Shown piece after piece: positions 1-7,585 of a DNA stretch of 64,000 bases. A program made the translations under genes and the position numbers. A model generated the notes under the pieces. It saw nothing but the letters and a program-made list of their open reading frames with translations, was not told where the DNA came from and ran no database searches. Each line of letters starts with the position of its first letter. The stretch's first letter is position 1. Location of the stretch: contig JBMNRU010000010.1 of NCBI GenBank assembly GCA_050944855.1, positions 24,364 to 88,363 of the forward strand. Direction: 5' to 3'. The DNA comes from Lactonifactor sp050944855 (lineage in GTDB: Bacteria; Bacillota; Clostridia; Lachnospirales; Lachnospiraceae).

Positions 1-500
1 AGACAGACTGGACTTTCATCAATAAGGGGGTAGACGGCTTTATCACTGCGCGCCTGATGCGCAATCTGCCCACGGACTGTCTGGTACATCACCCGGATTA
101 TATATGTATTCTTGTGGGGATCAATGATATAGGACTGATCATGAACACAGTCTCCACCGAAGAAGACAAGCTCCGCATTTTTGAAGACTGTCTTCGTGCA
201 TACCACCAACTGCTGTTCGACATTACCCAAAACACAGATGCCCGCATCATCACTATGGAACCGTTTTTGTTCCCCTGGCCCGCAGAATATGCAAACTGGC
301 TCCCCTGGAGGCAGAAATTCTCCAAACAGGTGCACAAGTTAAGCCGCAACTACGGGGCAGAATTTATTTATCTTCATGATCGTTTAAACGAGACTGCACA
401 AAAACAGGGATACGATAAAATCACCACCGACGGCATCCATCTTACAGAGGCCGGACATCAGATCCTGGCAGATGCTGTTTTAGAAATCCTCAAAAAATAA
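1..500 (+). CDS. SGNH/GDSL-type esterase, 5' end outside the window
   Basis: The reading frame is open from position 3 to the stop at 498-500, so the visible part (about 165 residues) is the C-terminal portion of a protein that begins before the window. It carries SGNH-hydrolase blocks: a Gly-containing NKGVDGF segment, GINDI (the Asn block), and near the C-terminus DGIHLTEAGH, where Asp and His complete the Ser-Asp-His triad. The nucleophilic Ser block is off the window. The family hydrolyses esters (lipids, acetylated sugars); the substrate here is not readable. A hairpin terminator follows directly. Confidence 0.85.
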   Translation, partial: TDWTFINKGVDGFITARLMRNLPTDCLVHHPDYICILVGINDIGLIMNTVSTEEDKLRIFEDCLRAYHQLLFDITQNTDARIITMEPFLFPWPAEYANWLPWRQKFSKQVHKLSRNYGAEFIYLHDRLNETAQKQGYDKITTDGIHLTEAGHQILADAVLEILKK

Positions 501-527
501 AGGGATGCTGCATTTGCAGCATCCCTT
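501..527. terminator. Bidirectional hairpin terminator between the esterase and ybaK
   Basis: A perfect 11-bp inverted repeat (AGGGATGCTGC, 4-nt loop, then its complement) sits between two convergent stop codons. It can serve both the plus-strand esterase and the minus-strand cysK-ybaK unit. Confidence 0.8.
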
Positions 528-547
528 CACTTCCTCTATTTCCATCT

Positions 548-1030
548 TTACATCGTCACATCCGCCAGCTCTGCTTTGGTCACTTTTACCAAATCCATAG
601 GTGCCAGTTTAATGGTAGAACCTATTTTTCCCCCACTGACATAAATGTCCGGATAATCTGCAGCACTTTTATGCAAAATGGTCCGATACTGTTTCTTCAT
701 GCCGAGAGGACTGCAGCCTCCCCGCACATAACCGGTAATCTTCGTAATATCCTTTACGTGGATCATTTCTACAGACTTTTCCCCTAACACTTTTGCAGCT
801 GTTTTCAGGTTGATCTCGTCGGCAATAGGAATCACAATGACATAATAATTTCCGCTCTTCCCCTGCACTACCAGAGTTTTAAAAGACTGTTCCACCGGGG
901 CCTTAGTCAGTTCTGCCGTATGCAGCCCGTCAATAAACTCATCACATTCGTAAGATATGGTTTCATAAGAAACTTTATTCCGGTCTAATATACGCATCGC
1001 ATTTGTCTTTGTTTCTTTTTCTTTCGCCAT
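548..1030 (-). CDS. ybaK: Cys-tRNA(Pro)/Cys-tRNA(Cys) deacylase, YbaK/EbsC family
   Basis: A 160-aa protein of the usual YbaK length. The family hydrolyses Cys misloaded on tRNA(Pro), acting in the cytosol beside prolyl-tRNA synthetase. Visible signatures are the QSFKTLVVQG segment with the conserved Lys and the GGCSPLGMKK loop, the Gly-Gly-x-Ser-Pro motif of the editing pocket. It lies 12 bp downstream of cysK on the same strand, so the two are probably cotranscribed; pairing Cys synthesis with Cys mischarging control makes functional sense. Confidence 0.92.
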   Translation of the reverse strand: MAKEKETKTNAMRILDRNKVSYETISYECDEFIDGLHTAELTKAPVEQSFKTLVVQGKSGNYYVIVIPIADEINLKTAAKVLGEKSVEMIHVKDITKITGYVRGGCSPLGMKKQYRTILHKSAADYPDIYVSGGKIGSTIKLAPMDLVKVTKAELADVTM

Positions 1031-1042
1031 TCTAACCGCCTT

Positions 1043-1978
1043 CTATTCTGTCAGATATCCTGGTGTGGACAGGTAACGGTCCCCTGTATCCGGCAGTAAT
1101 ACTACAATATTTTTTCCTGCATTTTCCGGACGTTTTGCAACGATCGTTGCTGCATAAACGGCTGCGCCTGCAGAGATTCCCACTAAGATACCTTCATTTG
1201 CTGCAATCTCTCTTCCGCCTTCATAAGCCTGTTCATCGGTAATCGGAATAATTTCATCAAACAGACTCACATCGGTAATCTCCGGAACAAATCCGGCTCC
1301 GATGCCCTGAATCTTATGCGGACCTGCCTGTTTTCCGGAAAGAACTGCAGAACTTGCCGGTTCTACTGCCACGATCTGAATATCCGGATTTTGTTTTTTC
1401 AGATATCTTCCCACACCTGTAATGGTTCCGCCGGTTCCTACGGTGGCCACAAAAATATCTACGTTTCCGTCTGTATCGCGATAGATTTCCGGACCAGTTG
1501 TGGCTTCATGTGCTGCCGGGTTAGCGGGATTCACAAACTGTCCCAGAACCAAAGATCCGGGAATTTCTTTTTCCAGTTCATCTGCTTTTTCAATGGCACC
1601 CGCCATACCTTTTGCGCCTTCTGTCAATACCACCTGTGCGCCATAAGCCTTCAGCAGATTTCTTCTTTCAATACTCATCGTATCCGGCATGGTCAAAATT
1701 GCTTTATATCCTTTGGAAACAGCAGCTGCTGCAATACCAATGCCCGTATTGCCGGATGTGGGCTCAATTAAAGTAGCTCCCGGACGAATCTTGCCTTCTT
1801 TTTCTGCCGCCTCGATCATTGCCAGACCTACTCTGTCTTTGCTGCTTCCTGCTGGATTGAAAGACTCTACCTTTGCAATCAGAGTCGCTTTTAATTCATA
1901 CTTTTTCTCATAGTTGGACAACTCCAAAAGCGGAGTATTTCCAATGAGTTCCGTCACACTTTTTTTAATATTTGCCAT
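1043..1978 (-). CDS. cysK: Cysteine synthase A (O-acetylserine sulfhydrylase)
   Basis: 311 aa, full length. It makes L-cysteine from O-acetylserine and sulfide using PLP. The PLP lysine is K47 in NPAGSSKDR, the substrate loop is TSGNTGIG (about residues 74-81), and the phosphate-binding loop GTGGTITG is present. It is first in a two-gene unit with ybaK. A near-consensus sigma-A promoter lies about 90-120 bp upstream, and the leader contains a TCCC-GATATA-GGGA inverted repeat that could be an operator for a cysteine regulator (inference). Confidence 0.96.
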   Translation of the reverse strand: MANIKKSVTELIGNTPLLELSNYEKKYELKATLIAKVESFNPAGSSKDRVGLAMIEAAEKEGKIRPGATLIEPTSGNTGIGIAAAAVSKGYKAILTMPDTMSIERRNLLKAYGAQVVLTEGAKGMAGAIEKADELEKEIPGSLVLGQFVNPANPAAHEATTGPEIYRDTDGNVDIFVATVGTGGTITGVGRYLKKQNPDIQIVAVEPASSAVLSGKQAGPHKIQGIGAGFVPEITDVSLFDEIIPITDEQAYEGGREIAANEGILVGISAGAAVYAATIVAKRPENAGKNIVVLLPDTGDRYLSTPGYLTE

Positions 1979-2068
1979 TTTTTACCGCCCTTTCTTTTCC
2001 CTACATTATAATCTTGCTTAAAAACACCCATCACAGAATTCCCTATATCGGGACGCTATACTTATCTG

Positions 2069-2097
2069 ATAATAGTACGTCAATTTTGTTCTGTCAA
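2069..2097 (-). promoter_or_regulatory. Sigma-A-type promoter of cysK-ybaK
   Basis: On the minus strand a perfect -35 TTGACA (2092-2097) is separated by 17 bp from a -10 TATTAT (2069-2074), about 90 bp before the cysK start. The predicted leader contains a short inverted repeat around 2045-2055. Confidence 0.75.
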
Positions 2098-2184
2098 TAC
2101 TATTCTAAGCAGACGACTATGCAGTGTATAAAAAAAGCCCTCCTTCATATACTAAACGTATCATCACAGCAAAGGAGTGCCTAT

Positions 2185-2376
2185 ATGAATCCAAAATCTA
2201 AAGTATCTTCCGAATATGATAAATATAATGTAGAAGCAAGTTCCAAAAATGACTGGAACGGCTATGCCACAACAGAAATGACCGGATTGATTCCCGCTTC
2301 TGTTCAAAATGAAGCAGAATTAGAGGCATACAAAGCTCTGTATCCTTTCAGTCCTGAACAATACGAAAATGATTAG
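2185..2376 (+). CDS. Small acidic protein of unknown function (63 aa)
   Basis: The ATG at 2185 is preceded by AAAGGAG (2171-2177) at normal spacing, which favours this start over the long upstream extension of the same frame. The 63-aa product starts MNPKSKVSSEYDKYN, is rich in Glu/Asp/Asn/Tyr, has no membrane segment or Cys, and ends SPEQYEND. I do not recognise a family. It stands alone between divergent cysK and convergent yqeY. Start choice and coding status rest on the ribosome binding site and composition. Confidence 0.7.
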   Translation: MNPKSKVSSEYDKYNVEASSKNDWNGYATTEMTGLIPASVQNEAELEAYKALYPFSPEQYEND

Positions 2377-2389
2377 TCTTCCGACTGTT

Positions 2390-2427
2390 ATTCCCTCCAA
2401 AGACCAGCCTTGGTTTTTGGGGGGAAT
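2390..2427. terminator. GC-rich hairpin between the 63-aa gene and yqeY
   Basis: ATTCCC-TCCAAA pairs imperfectly with TTTGG-GGGGAAT around a short loop between convergent stops. No U-tract follows on either strand, so it is a weak terminator candidate. Confidence 0.4.
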
Positions 2428-2454
2428 CGTCATAAAAATCCCGTCTTTGGACGT

Positions 2455-2901
2455 TTACTTCATCATACCTGCCAAAACCTGGTTTACCAACTTTCCATCT
2501 GCTTTACCTTTCACTTTCGGCATCAGTTCTTTCATGATCTTTCCTTTCTCTTTGCCTGTAGGTGTCTCAATTCCCAAACCGGAAAGAACTTCGTTGATCA
2601 CTGCCTTGATTTCTTCTTCATCCATCATTTTCGGAGCAAACTCTTCGTACACAGCGATCCGCCCCTTACATTCTTCGATGATATCCATACGGTCCGCCGG
2701 AGTCATGTCCAACGTTTCTTTCGTCTGTTTGATCTCCTTTAACACCGTTTCATTTTCTTCTGCTTCCGTCAGATTTCCCCGTTTATCAATTGCTTTATTT
2801 TTCAGTGCTGACAACAACATGGACAGAGAATCCTTCCGCGGTTTATCTCCTGCTTTCATTGCCGCCACCATTGCGCTTCTTACTTCATCAATCTTGCTCA
2901 T
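2455..2901 (-). CDS. yqeY: GatB/YqeY domain protein
   Basis: 148 aa from the ATG at 2901, chosen because AAGGAGG sits about 10 nt upstream; the frame runs 13 codons further 5' without a ribosome site. The sequence (MSKIDEVRSAMVAAMKAGDK, then LLSALKNKAID and the C-terminal GKLMNQVLAGMM-like helix) matches YqeY, a helical protein resembling the tRNA-binding tail of GatB. Its role is not firmly established; it is usually a monocistronic or rpsU-linked housekeeping gene in Firmicutes. Confidence 0.93.
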   Translation of the reverse strand: MSKIDEVRSAMVAAMKAGDKPRKDSLSMLLSALKNKAIDKRGNLTEAEENETVLKEIKQTKETLDMTPADRMDIIEECKGRIAVYEEFAPKMMDEEEIKAVINEVLSGLGIETPTGKEKGKIMKELMPKVKGKADGKLVNQVLAGMMK

Positions 2902-3101
2902 ATTACGGGCCTCCTTTTTCTTGTTTTCGGCATAAAACACCGATTAAAATTTAGTATAACACAGTTCGAAATAATTCTCAATTCGGTTGCGTTTGATTAC
3001 AAAATATGATACCATTTCTTTATCGAAGGCAGAAAATGAATGGATTGTCATGAAATTCTCTGTCTTTTACATATTATACTTTTTATCTATTTTAGGAGGT
3101 T

Positions 3102-4028
3102 ATGCAAACTATGATTAAATTAGTACTTCTTACCGGTTTTCTGGGTTCCGGCAAGACAACTTTACTGGATGTACTTCTGAAACATTATGAAACGCGCAAG
3201 ATTGGTCTGATCGTCAATGAATTCGGTGAAATTAATATCGACGCCAAATTACTGAAACGAAATGGTGTTTCCATGTCCGAACTTTCTAACGGCTCCATCT
3301 TCTGTGCTTGTATTAAAGAAAATTTTGTTAATGGTCTGCTGGAAATGTCCAAAGAAGATATTGAATATCTGTTTATCGAAGCATCCGGCCTTGCAGATCC
3401 CAGCAGTATGCAGGGATTGTTGGAAACAATTGCCGTAAAAACGGCGAATCCATACAGCTACCTGGGCTCTATCTGTGTCATCGACGCAGAGGCTTTCCTG
3501 GAATTAAAGGAACTGCTTCCGGCAGTCTCCAATCAGCTGACATACGCCGGTGCTGTCATTGTAAATAAAACAGACCTGGTAGGACAGGATACTTTAGATA
3601 TCATCAAAGCGCATATTGAAAAGGCAAATCCTAAGGCAAAAATCTACTTTACTACTTATTGCAAGGCAGATATTGACGAATTAACGGCGGCTCTTCATCC
3701 ATCTGATGTGGAAAGCGCCCCCAGCACCAACGTTCCGGAATCCCGTCCTATGACTCTGATCGTAAAGATAGATGAGACTATTACTGTTCAGGAATTACAG
3801 GATTTCCTGCATCTGGTAGCACCAAGCACCTTCCGTGTAAAAGGTTTTGTCAAAATCGGCGGCCGTACCTATTCTGTAAGTGCAGTACGCGACCACGTTA
3901 TGATGCTGCCATGGCCGGAAGAGGTAGAACAGTCCGAACTGGTTATCATCTCGTCCGTTGGTATCAAATTGACTACACTTGTAATCAATGCCATTGAAAA
4001 AACTGTACCCGGAAAGATCACTTTATAA
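3102..4028 (+). CDS. CobW/P47K-family GTPase (G3E, metallochaperone-like)
   Basis: 308 aa with a G3E-type P-loop (TGFLGSGKTTLL, residues 11-22), the FIEASGLADP segment and NKTD (base recognition). The usual CobW CxCC metal motif is reduced to CAC followed by Ile (C68, C70), so one metal ligand is missing. AGGAGG at 3094-3099 is only 2 nt from this ATG and 11 nt from the in-frame ATG at 3111, so the true start may be 3111 (MIKLVLLTG). G3E GTPases insert metals or metallo-cofactors into enzymes. The neighbour is an MtaA-like methyltransferase, so a partner role in a corrinoid/zinc methyltransfer system is plausible but inferred. Confidence 0.88.
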   Translation: MQTMIKLVLLTGFLGSGKTTLLDVLLKHYETRKIGLIVNEFGEINIDAKLLKRNGVSMSELSNGSIFCACIKENFVNGLLEMSKEDIEYLFIEASGLADPSSMQGLLETIAVKTANPYSYLGSICVIDAEAFLELKELLPAVSNQLTYAGAVIVNKTDLVGQDTLDIIKAHIEKANPKAKIYFTTYCKADIDELTAALHPSDVESAPSTNVPESRPMTLIVKIDETITVQELQDFLHLVAPSTFRVKGFVKIGGRTYSVSAVRDHVMMLPWPEEVEQSELVIISSVGIKLTTLVINAIEKTVPGKITL

Positions 4029-4041
4029 AAGCATATCAGCA

Positions 4042-4124
4042 AATTGTTTCCTTGAAAAAGCTTTAAATTGTACCTTCCATTTTTGAAGCGTTTCTCTTAT
4101 AATGAAGACAATCAGGAAACAATT
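4042..4124 (+). promoter_or_regulatory. Promoter region of the methyltransferase gene with flanking inverted repeats
   Basis: A consensus -10 TATAAT lies at 4098-4103 with a weak -35 candidate CTTCCA at 4074-4079 (18-bp spacer). The promoter is bracketed by an 11-bp perfect inverted repeat, AATTGTTTCCT (4042-4052) and AGGAAACAATT (4114-4124). This could be an operator pair for a looping or dimeric regulator (inference). Confidence 0.5.
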
Positions 4125-4196
4125 CACAAATTGTATCCGAAATTCCATTACCATTTTATTATATTATATTTTAATGAATAAGGAGGAGATAACACA

Positions 4197-5570
4197 ATGG
4201 GAAAAGAACTTATTATGAAAGTCCTGAATCACGAAGATACCAACGGCCAGATTCCGTGGGTGCCATTTGCAGGTATTCATGCTGGTAAACTGAAAGGTTA
4301 TTCTGGTAGAGAAATCCTGACAGATGCTGACAAACTGGTTGAGTGTCTGAAAGAAGTACATAAAATGTATGAGCCAGACGGTATGCCGGTTGTATTCGAT
4401 CTTCAGCTGGAAGCTGAAATCATCGGCTGCGAATTATACTGGGCAGAAAACAATCCACCTTCTGTAACAACTCATCCATTTGAAAAAGAAAAAGGAATCC
4501 CATGCAAATGTAAATTCCCTACACCAGAAAGCGGAAGACTTCCAATCATCTTAAAAGCTATGAAAGAAATCAAAGCTTATGTTGGTGAAAGCACAGCTTT
4601 ATACGGCCTGATCTGTGGTCCTCTGACTCTGGCTTCTCACTTACGCGGAAGCGGAATCTTCAAAGATATGCGTAAAGATCCGGAATATGTAAAAGAATTA
4701 GCTGCTTACTGTGCAGAATATGCTTGTAAGATGACTGACTTATATCTGGATGCAGGTATGGACGTAATCGCAGTTGTTGACCCACTGGTTAGCCAGGTTG
4801 CTCCTAAGACTCTGCACAACGTATTCCATGATGCATTTACATCTGTATTTGATTACATTCGTTTCAAAGGTGCTAAATCTGCATTCTTCGTATGCGGTAA
4901 CGCATCTCTTCAGATCGATGTTATGTGTCAGTGCAATCCTGACTCTGTAGCTGTTGACGAAAATGTTAACATGGCAGAAGCTAAGAAAGTTACAGATCAG
5001 TACAATGTAGCATTAAGCGGAAATATTCCTCTGACAACAACTATGTTATTCGGTTCTCAGCAGGATAACATGAAAGGTGTTCTGGACTTAGTTGACAGCA
5101 TCGAAAATAAAAAGAACCTGATCATCAGCCCAGGATGTGATATGCCTTATGATGTTCCGTTGGAAAACACAGTAGCTTGTGCTATGGCAGTACATCGTCC
5201 AGAAGAAGCAAGAGCTATGGTTGCTAACTACTCCGGTACTTCCTTCGACGATATTGAGATCGAAATTCCAGACTACAAGAACCTGGATAAAGTATTGATC
5301 GAACTCTTCACTCTGGATCCGGAACAGTGTGCAGCTTGTACATACATGGTTGCTTCTGTTGAAGATATCTATGAAGAATGTCTGAAAGATAAAGCTGACT
5401 ACGTAATCTACAAATACTTCATTAAAGAAGATATCGCTCGTACAGCTAAGATGGGTCTTAAGAACCTTCCAACTATGTGCATCGATGGAGAGCCAAAATA
5501 CATCTCTATCATCCCTAACAAAGATGAGCTGATCGAAGCTGTAAATGCTGCTTACGCTGCAAAACACTAA
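4197..5570 (+). CDS. Uroporphyrinogen decarboxylase-fold methyltransferase (MtaA-like) fused to a thioredoxin-like domain
   Basis: 457 aa. Residues about 1-345 have the UroD/MtaA fold: CGPLTLASHLRG (140-151), FVCGN (C233) and SPGCDMPYDVPLENT (C314), the latter two corresponding to the zinc-ligand Cys positions of methylcobamide:CoM-type methyltransferases. The expected ligand His two residues before C233 is Phe (F231). Residues about 360-457 form a thioredoxin-like domain with CAAC (C378/C381) and a cis-Pro segment NLPTMCIDG (P425). It probably handles a methyl group or corrinoid with redox control; substrate unknown. A strong AAGGAGG precedes the ATG, and codon use is markedly optimised, suggesting high expression. 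Confidence 0.85.
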   Translation: MGKELIMKVLNHEDTNGQIPWVPFAGIHAGKLKGYSGREILTDADKLVECLKEVHKMYEPDGMPVVFDLQLEAEIIGCELYWAENNPPSVTTHPFEKEKGIPCKCKFPTPESGRLPIILKAMKEIKAYVGESTALYGLICGPLTLASHLRGSGIFKDMRKDPEYVKELAAYCAEYACKMTDLYLDAGMDVIAVVDPLVSQVAPKTLHNVFHDAFTSVFDYIRFKGAKSAFFVCGNASLQIDVMCQCNPDSVAVDENVNMAEAKKVTDQYNVALSGNIPLTTTMLFGSQQDNMKGVLDLVDSIENKKNLIISPGCDMPYDVPLENTVACAMAVHRPEEARAMVANYSGTSFDDIEIEIPDYKNLDKVLIELFTLDPEQCAACTYMVASVEDIYEECLKDKADYVIYKYFIKEDIARTAKMGLKNLPTMCIDGEPKYISIIPNKDELIEAVNAAYAAKH

Positions 5571-5608
5571 TTAAATTAATACCTACACTTAAACGTTCTT
5601 TACCTTAA

Positions 5609-5646
5609 AGGAGCCACATCATAGTGAAAACTATGATATGGCTCCT
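5609..5646. terminator. Strong hairpin terminator after the methyltransferase gene
   Basis: AGGAGCCACATCATAG pairs with CTATGATATGGCTCCT across a 6-nt loop, one mismatch, followed by ACCTTTTTT on the plus strand. It also separates the convergent DUF3786 gene. Confidence 0.85.
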
Positions 5647-5675
5647 ACCTTTTTTCGCCATAAAAACAACATTCA

Positions 5676-6302
5676 TTATAATCCTGCTGCTTTTAATAAT
5701 CGTTTTAATCCATCGCCGCCGATCATAATGGCGGTTTCTTCATGTACATAATCTGTAATATTGGCATCAAACAAAACATTTGCCTGAGCCGGAAATTCCT
5801 CGTCTCCATCCCAGAACAAAAATCGAATAAAAAGTCCGGGAAAAACTTCAGCCTCAAATCCTGCGTCCGAATGAGAAAGACTGGTAAATTCCAGCTTCTT
5901 CCCCGCTTCCCGTAATAAATCTGTCTTCCCGGAAAAAGAATCTGCAAATGGCTGCAGCGTATGCTGTATAAATGCCCGTTCAAAAGGCGCTGCTCTTTTC
6001 ACCTCCCGAAGGGGAACCCAGATTCCAGAGGGCAACGGATGCGGTTTAGAATAATAAAACACATGATAAATAGCCATAGACGTATCAAAGGACAATTCTG
6101 CCTCTGGATGACCTGACTCTGTAATCTCACCTGTATGGGGATTTAGATAATACAAAACTCCATAATAACGGACAGGCAGCAGTTCCTCATTATACCCTTC
6201 AAATCCCAGGGCCTGATAACGCTCCTGATAATCCCAGGTGACCGCCTTTTCTCTCCAGGATGCTTTTACCTTTTCATAATTATCTTTATATTGACTTTCC
6301 AT
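5676..6302 (-). CDS. DUF3786 domain protein
   Basis: 208 aa, soluble, with the DUF3786 pattern: a Tyr-rich opening (YKDNYEKVKASW), YYGVLYYLNPHTGEI, and a C-terminal FPGLFIRFLFWDGDEEFPAQANVLFD segment ending in a helix. Function is not known; in anaerobes the family often occurs near corrinoid or methyl-transfer genes, and here it faces the MtaA-like gene across a shared terminator. That neighbourhood is suggestive only. The start has GAAGGAAG about 9 nt upstream. Confidence 0.75.
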   Translation of the reverse strand: MESQYKDNYEKVKASWREKAVTWDYQERYQALGFEGYNEELLPVRYYGVLYYLNPHTGEITESGHPEAELSFDTSMAIYHVFYYSKPHPLPSGIWVPLREVKRAAPFERAFIQHTLQPFADSFSGKTDLLREAGKKLEFTSLSHSDAGFEAEVFPGLFIRFLFWDGDEEFPAQANVLFDANITDYVHEETAIMIGGDGLKRLLKAAGL

Positions 6303-6350
6303 ATCATAAACTTCCTTCTTCTTTTATCCTGCTCCAATGACTCTCTCTTC

Positions 6351-7337
6351 TCATGAAAAATTTACAAAATCCACCGCTACTTTAGTATAATGCTCCATTG
6401 CCTTTTTCTCATTTAAAGAAAATCTTTTCTGCAGTTTACACAAAATTTCTTCCTGTCCCTTTCCTTCCTCCAGATTATCCAGAATAAAAGCAGAAATACC
6501 CTGTTCCATTCCTTCTTTTATTCCTTCCTCTCTTCCTTCGCAAAAACCCATTGCTTTTATTTGTTCAAAAGCTTTACACATATCAAATTCCCCCTTTTCT
6601 TTTTCCTCTTCCCATATCTGTGTTCCATGAAGCACGGTCATAATAAATTCCTTCGTATCTATATCCATCTTCTGCAGTTTTTCTCTGTGTTCCCAAGCAT
6701 AACGCATCATGCCGTCTCCATCACGACTTAACTGCAGTAATTCAAATATCTCTTTCCATTCTGTCCGGAAATTCTCGGGATTAACATCCTCCGGACAGAT
6801 CAGATGGATCTCATACTCCGGCAAATATTTTCGATATGGCTCCAGTTTAGGAGGCACACGAAACATATCCTTCAGATTCTGAAAACCATCCCAGGGATCA
6901 TCTCCGTAATAAAACACCAAATTAAACACGGGAATTAAATAGTCGTCCTTTTCCATTCCTGAAAGAAACCCCGCGCTTCCACTCCAATCCTTTGCTGCTC
7001 TGTGCTTCCGCTCCCATTCTTTCATCTGACTGGTATAATCTAATGCATCATACAGCATACTCCTCACAGGCATGCCATAATGTACTTCACTTTGATTATC
7101 TATGGCAAAAACTCCATAAATCCCCTGAATCCCGGCGCGCTTTACCGTATCTCTTCTGCGCTCTACATACATGGCCTTTTTTTGCCCCGGAATCCGTTTT
7201 TTATTCTCTCCCGAAAGTGTCTCCATCATCTCTGGTTTTAAAATCTCTGCCCCATTAAAAATGGTTCCATTAAAAAAGTCACAAAAATGTTCCGGTATCT
7301 CTAAATATCCAGTTACTACCACGTCATTTTTTGCCAT
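6351..7337 (-). CDS. Rpn-family recombination-promoting nuclease / PD-(D/E)XK transposase-like protein
   Basis: 328 aa from the ATG at 7337, which has AGGAGG at 8-nt spacing; an in-frame GTG at 7343 is too close to it. The pattern IYGVFAIDNQSEVHYGMP followed by VRSMLYDALDY is the PD-(D/E)XK core of the large Rpn/putative transposase family of Clostridia, and NLVFYYGDDPWDG follows. The C-terminus holds a Gly-Met-Glu-rich helical repeat (EGREEGIKEGMEQGI). Rpn proteins promote RecA-independent recombination in E. coli; many copies occur in gut Lachnospiraceae. Start and family are firm; activity is inferred. Confidence 0.85.
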   Translation of the reverse strand: MAKNDVVVTGYLEIPEHFCDFFNGTIFNGAEILKPEMMETLSGENKKRIPGQKKAMYVERRRDTVKRAGIQGIYGVFAIDNQSEVHYGMPVRSMLYDALDYTSQMKEWERKHRAAKDWSGSAGFLSGMEKDDYLIPVFNLVFYYGDDPWDGFQNLKDMFRVPPKLEPYRKYLPEYEIHLICPEDVNPENFRTEWKEIFELLQLSRDGDGMMRYAWEHREKLQKMDIDTKEFIMTVLHGTQIWEEEKEKGEFDMCKAFEQIKAMGFCEGREEGIKEGMEQGISAFILDNLEEGKGQEEILCKLQKRFSLNEKKAMEHYTKVAVDFVNFS

Positions 7338-7380
7338 AGGCACTTCCTCCTGTATGATATTTTAAATAATTGAAATAATA

Positions 7381-7446
7381 CGGCCGAACGGCCAAATGAT
7401 ATCTCCCCGGGCGAACGCACTCTGCGCGACAAAATATGCCCGAATA
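7381..7446 (-). other. GC-rich structured segment upstream of the Rpn-family gene
   Basis: A locally GC-rich block in AT-rich flanks contains GGCC-gaac-GGCC and the words CCCGGGCGAACGC and GCCCGAATA. Similar CGAA/GGGC words recur before the NlpC/P60 gene (about 31721-31764) and the DUF1002 gene (about 63726-63761). Function unknown. Confidence 0.3.
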
Positions 7447-7585
7447 GATATAGAAACGTATATTCATCATATCATACGGATAAGAAGTCTGCAATTTTAT
7501 ATTTTGCAAAATCATATCATAAAAATACTTTTACATCAATATAAAGAAGAGGAATTTCTGTTTACGCAGATATTCCTCCCTTCCT

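Noticed and set aside
1972..2376. Long plus-strand frame starting opposite the cysK start codon
   Set aside because: Only its last 63 codons, from 2185 with a good ribosome site, look coding; the earlier part overlaps the cysK promoter and leader.
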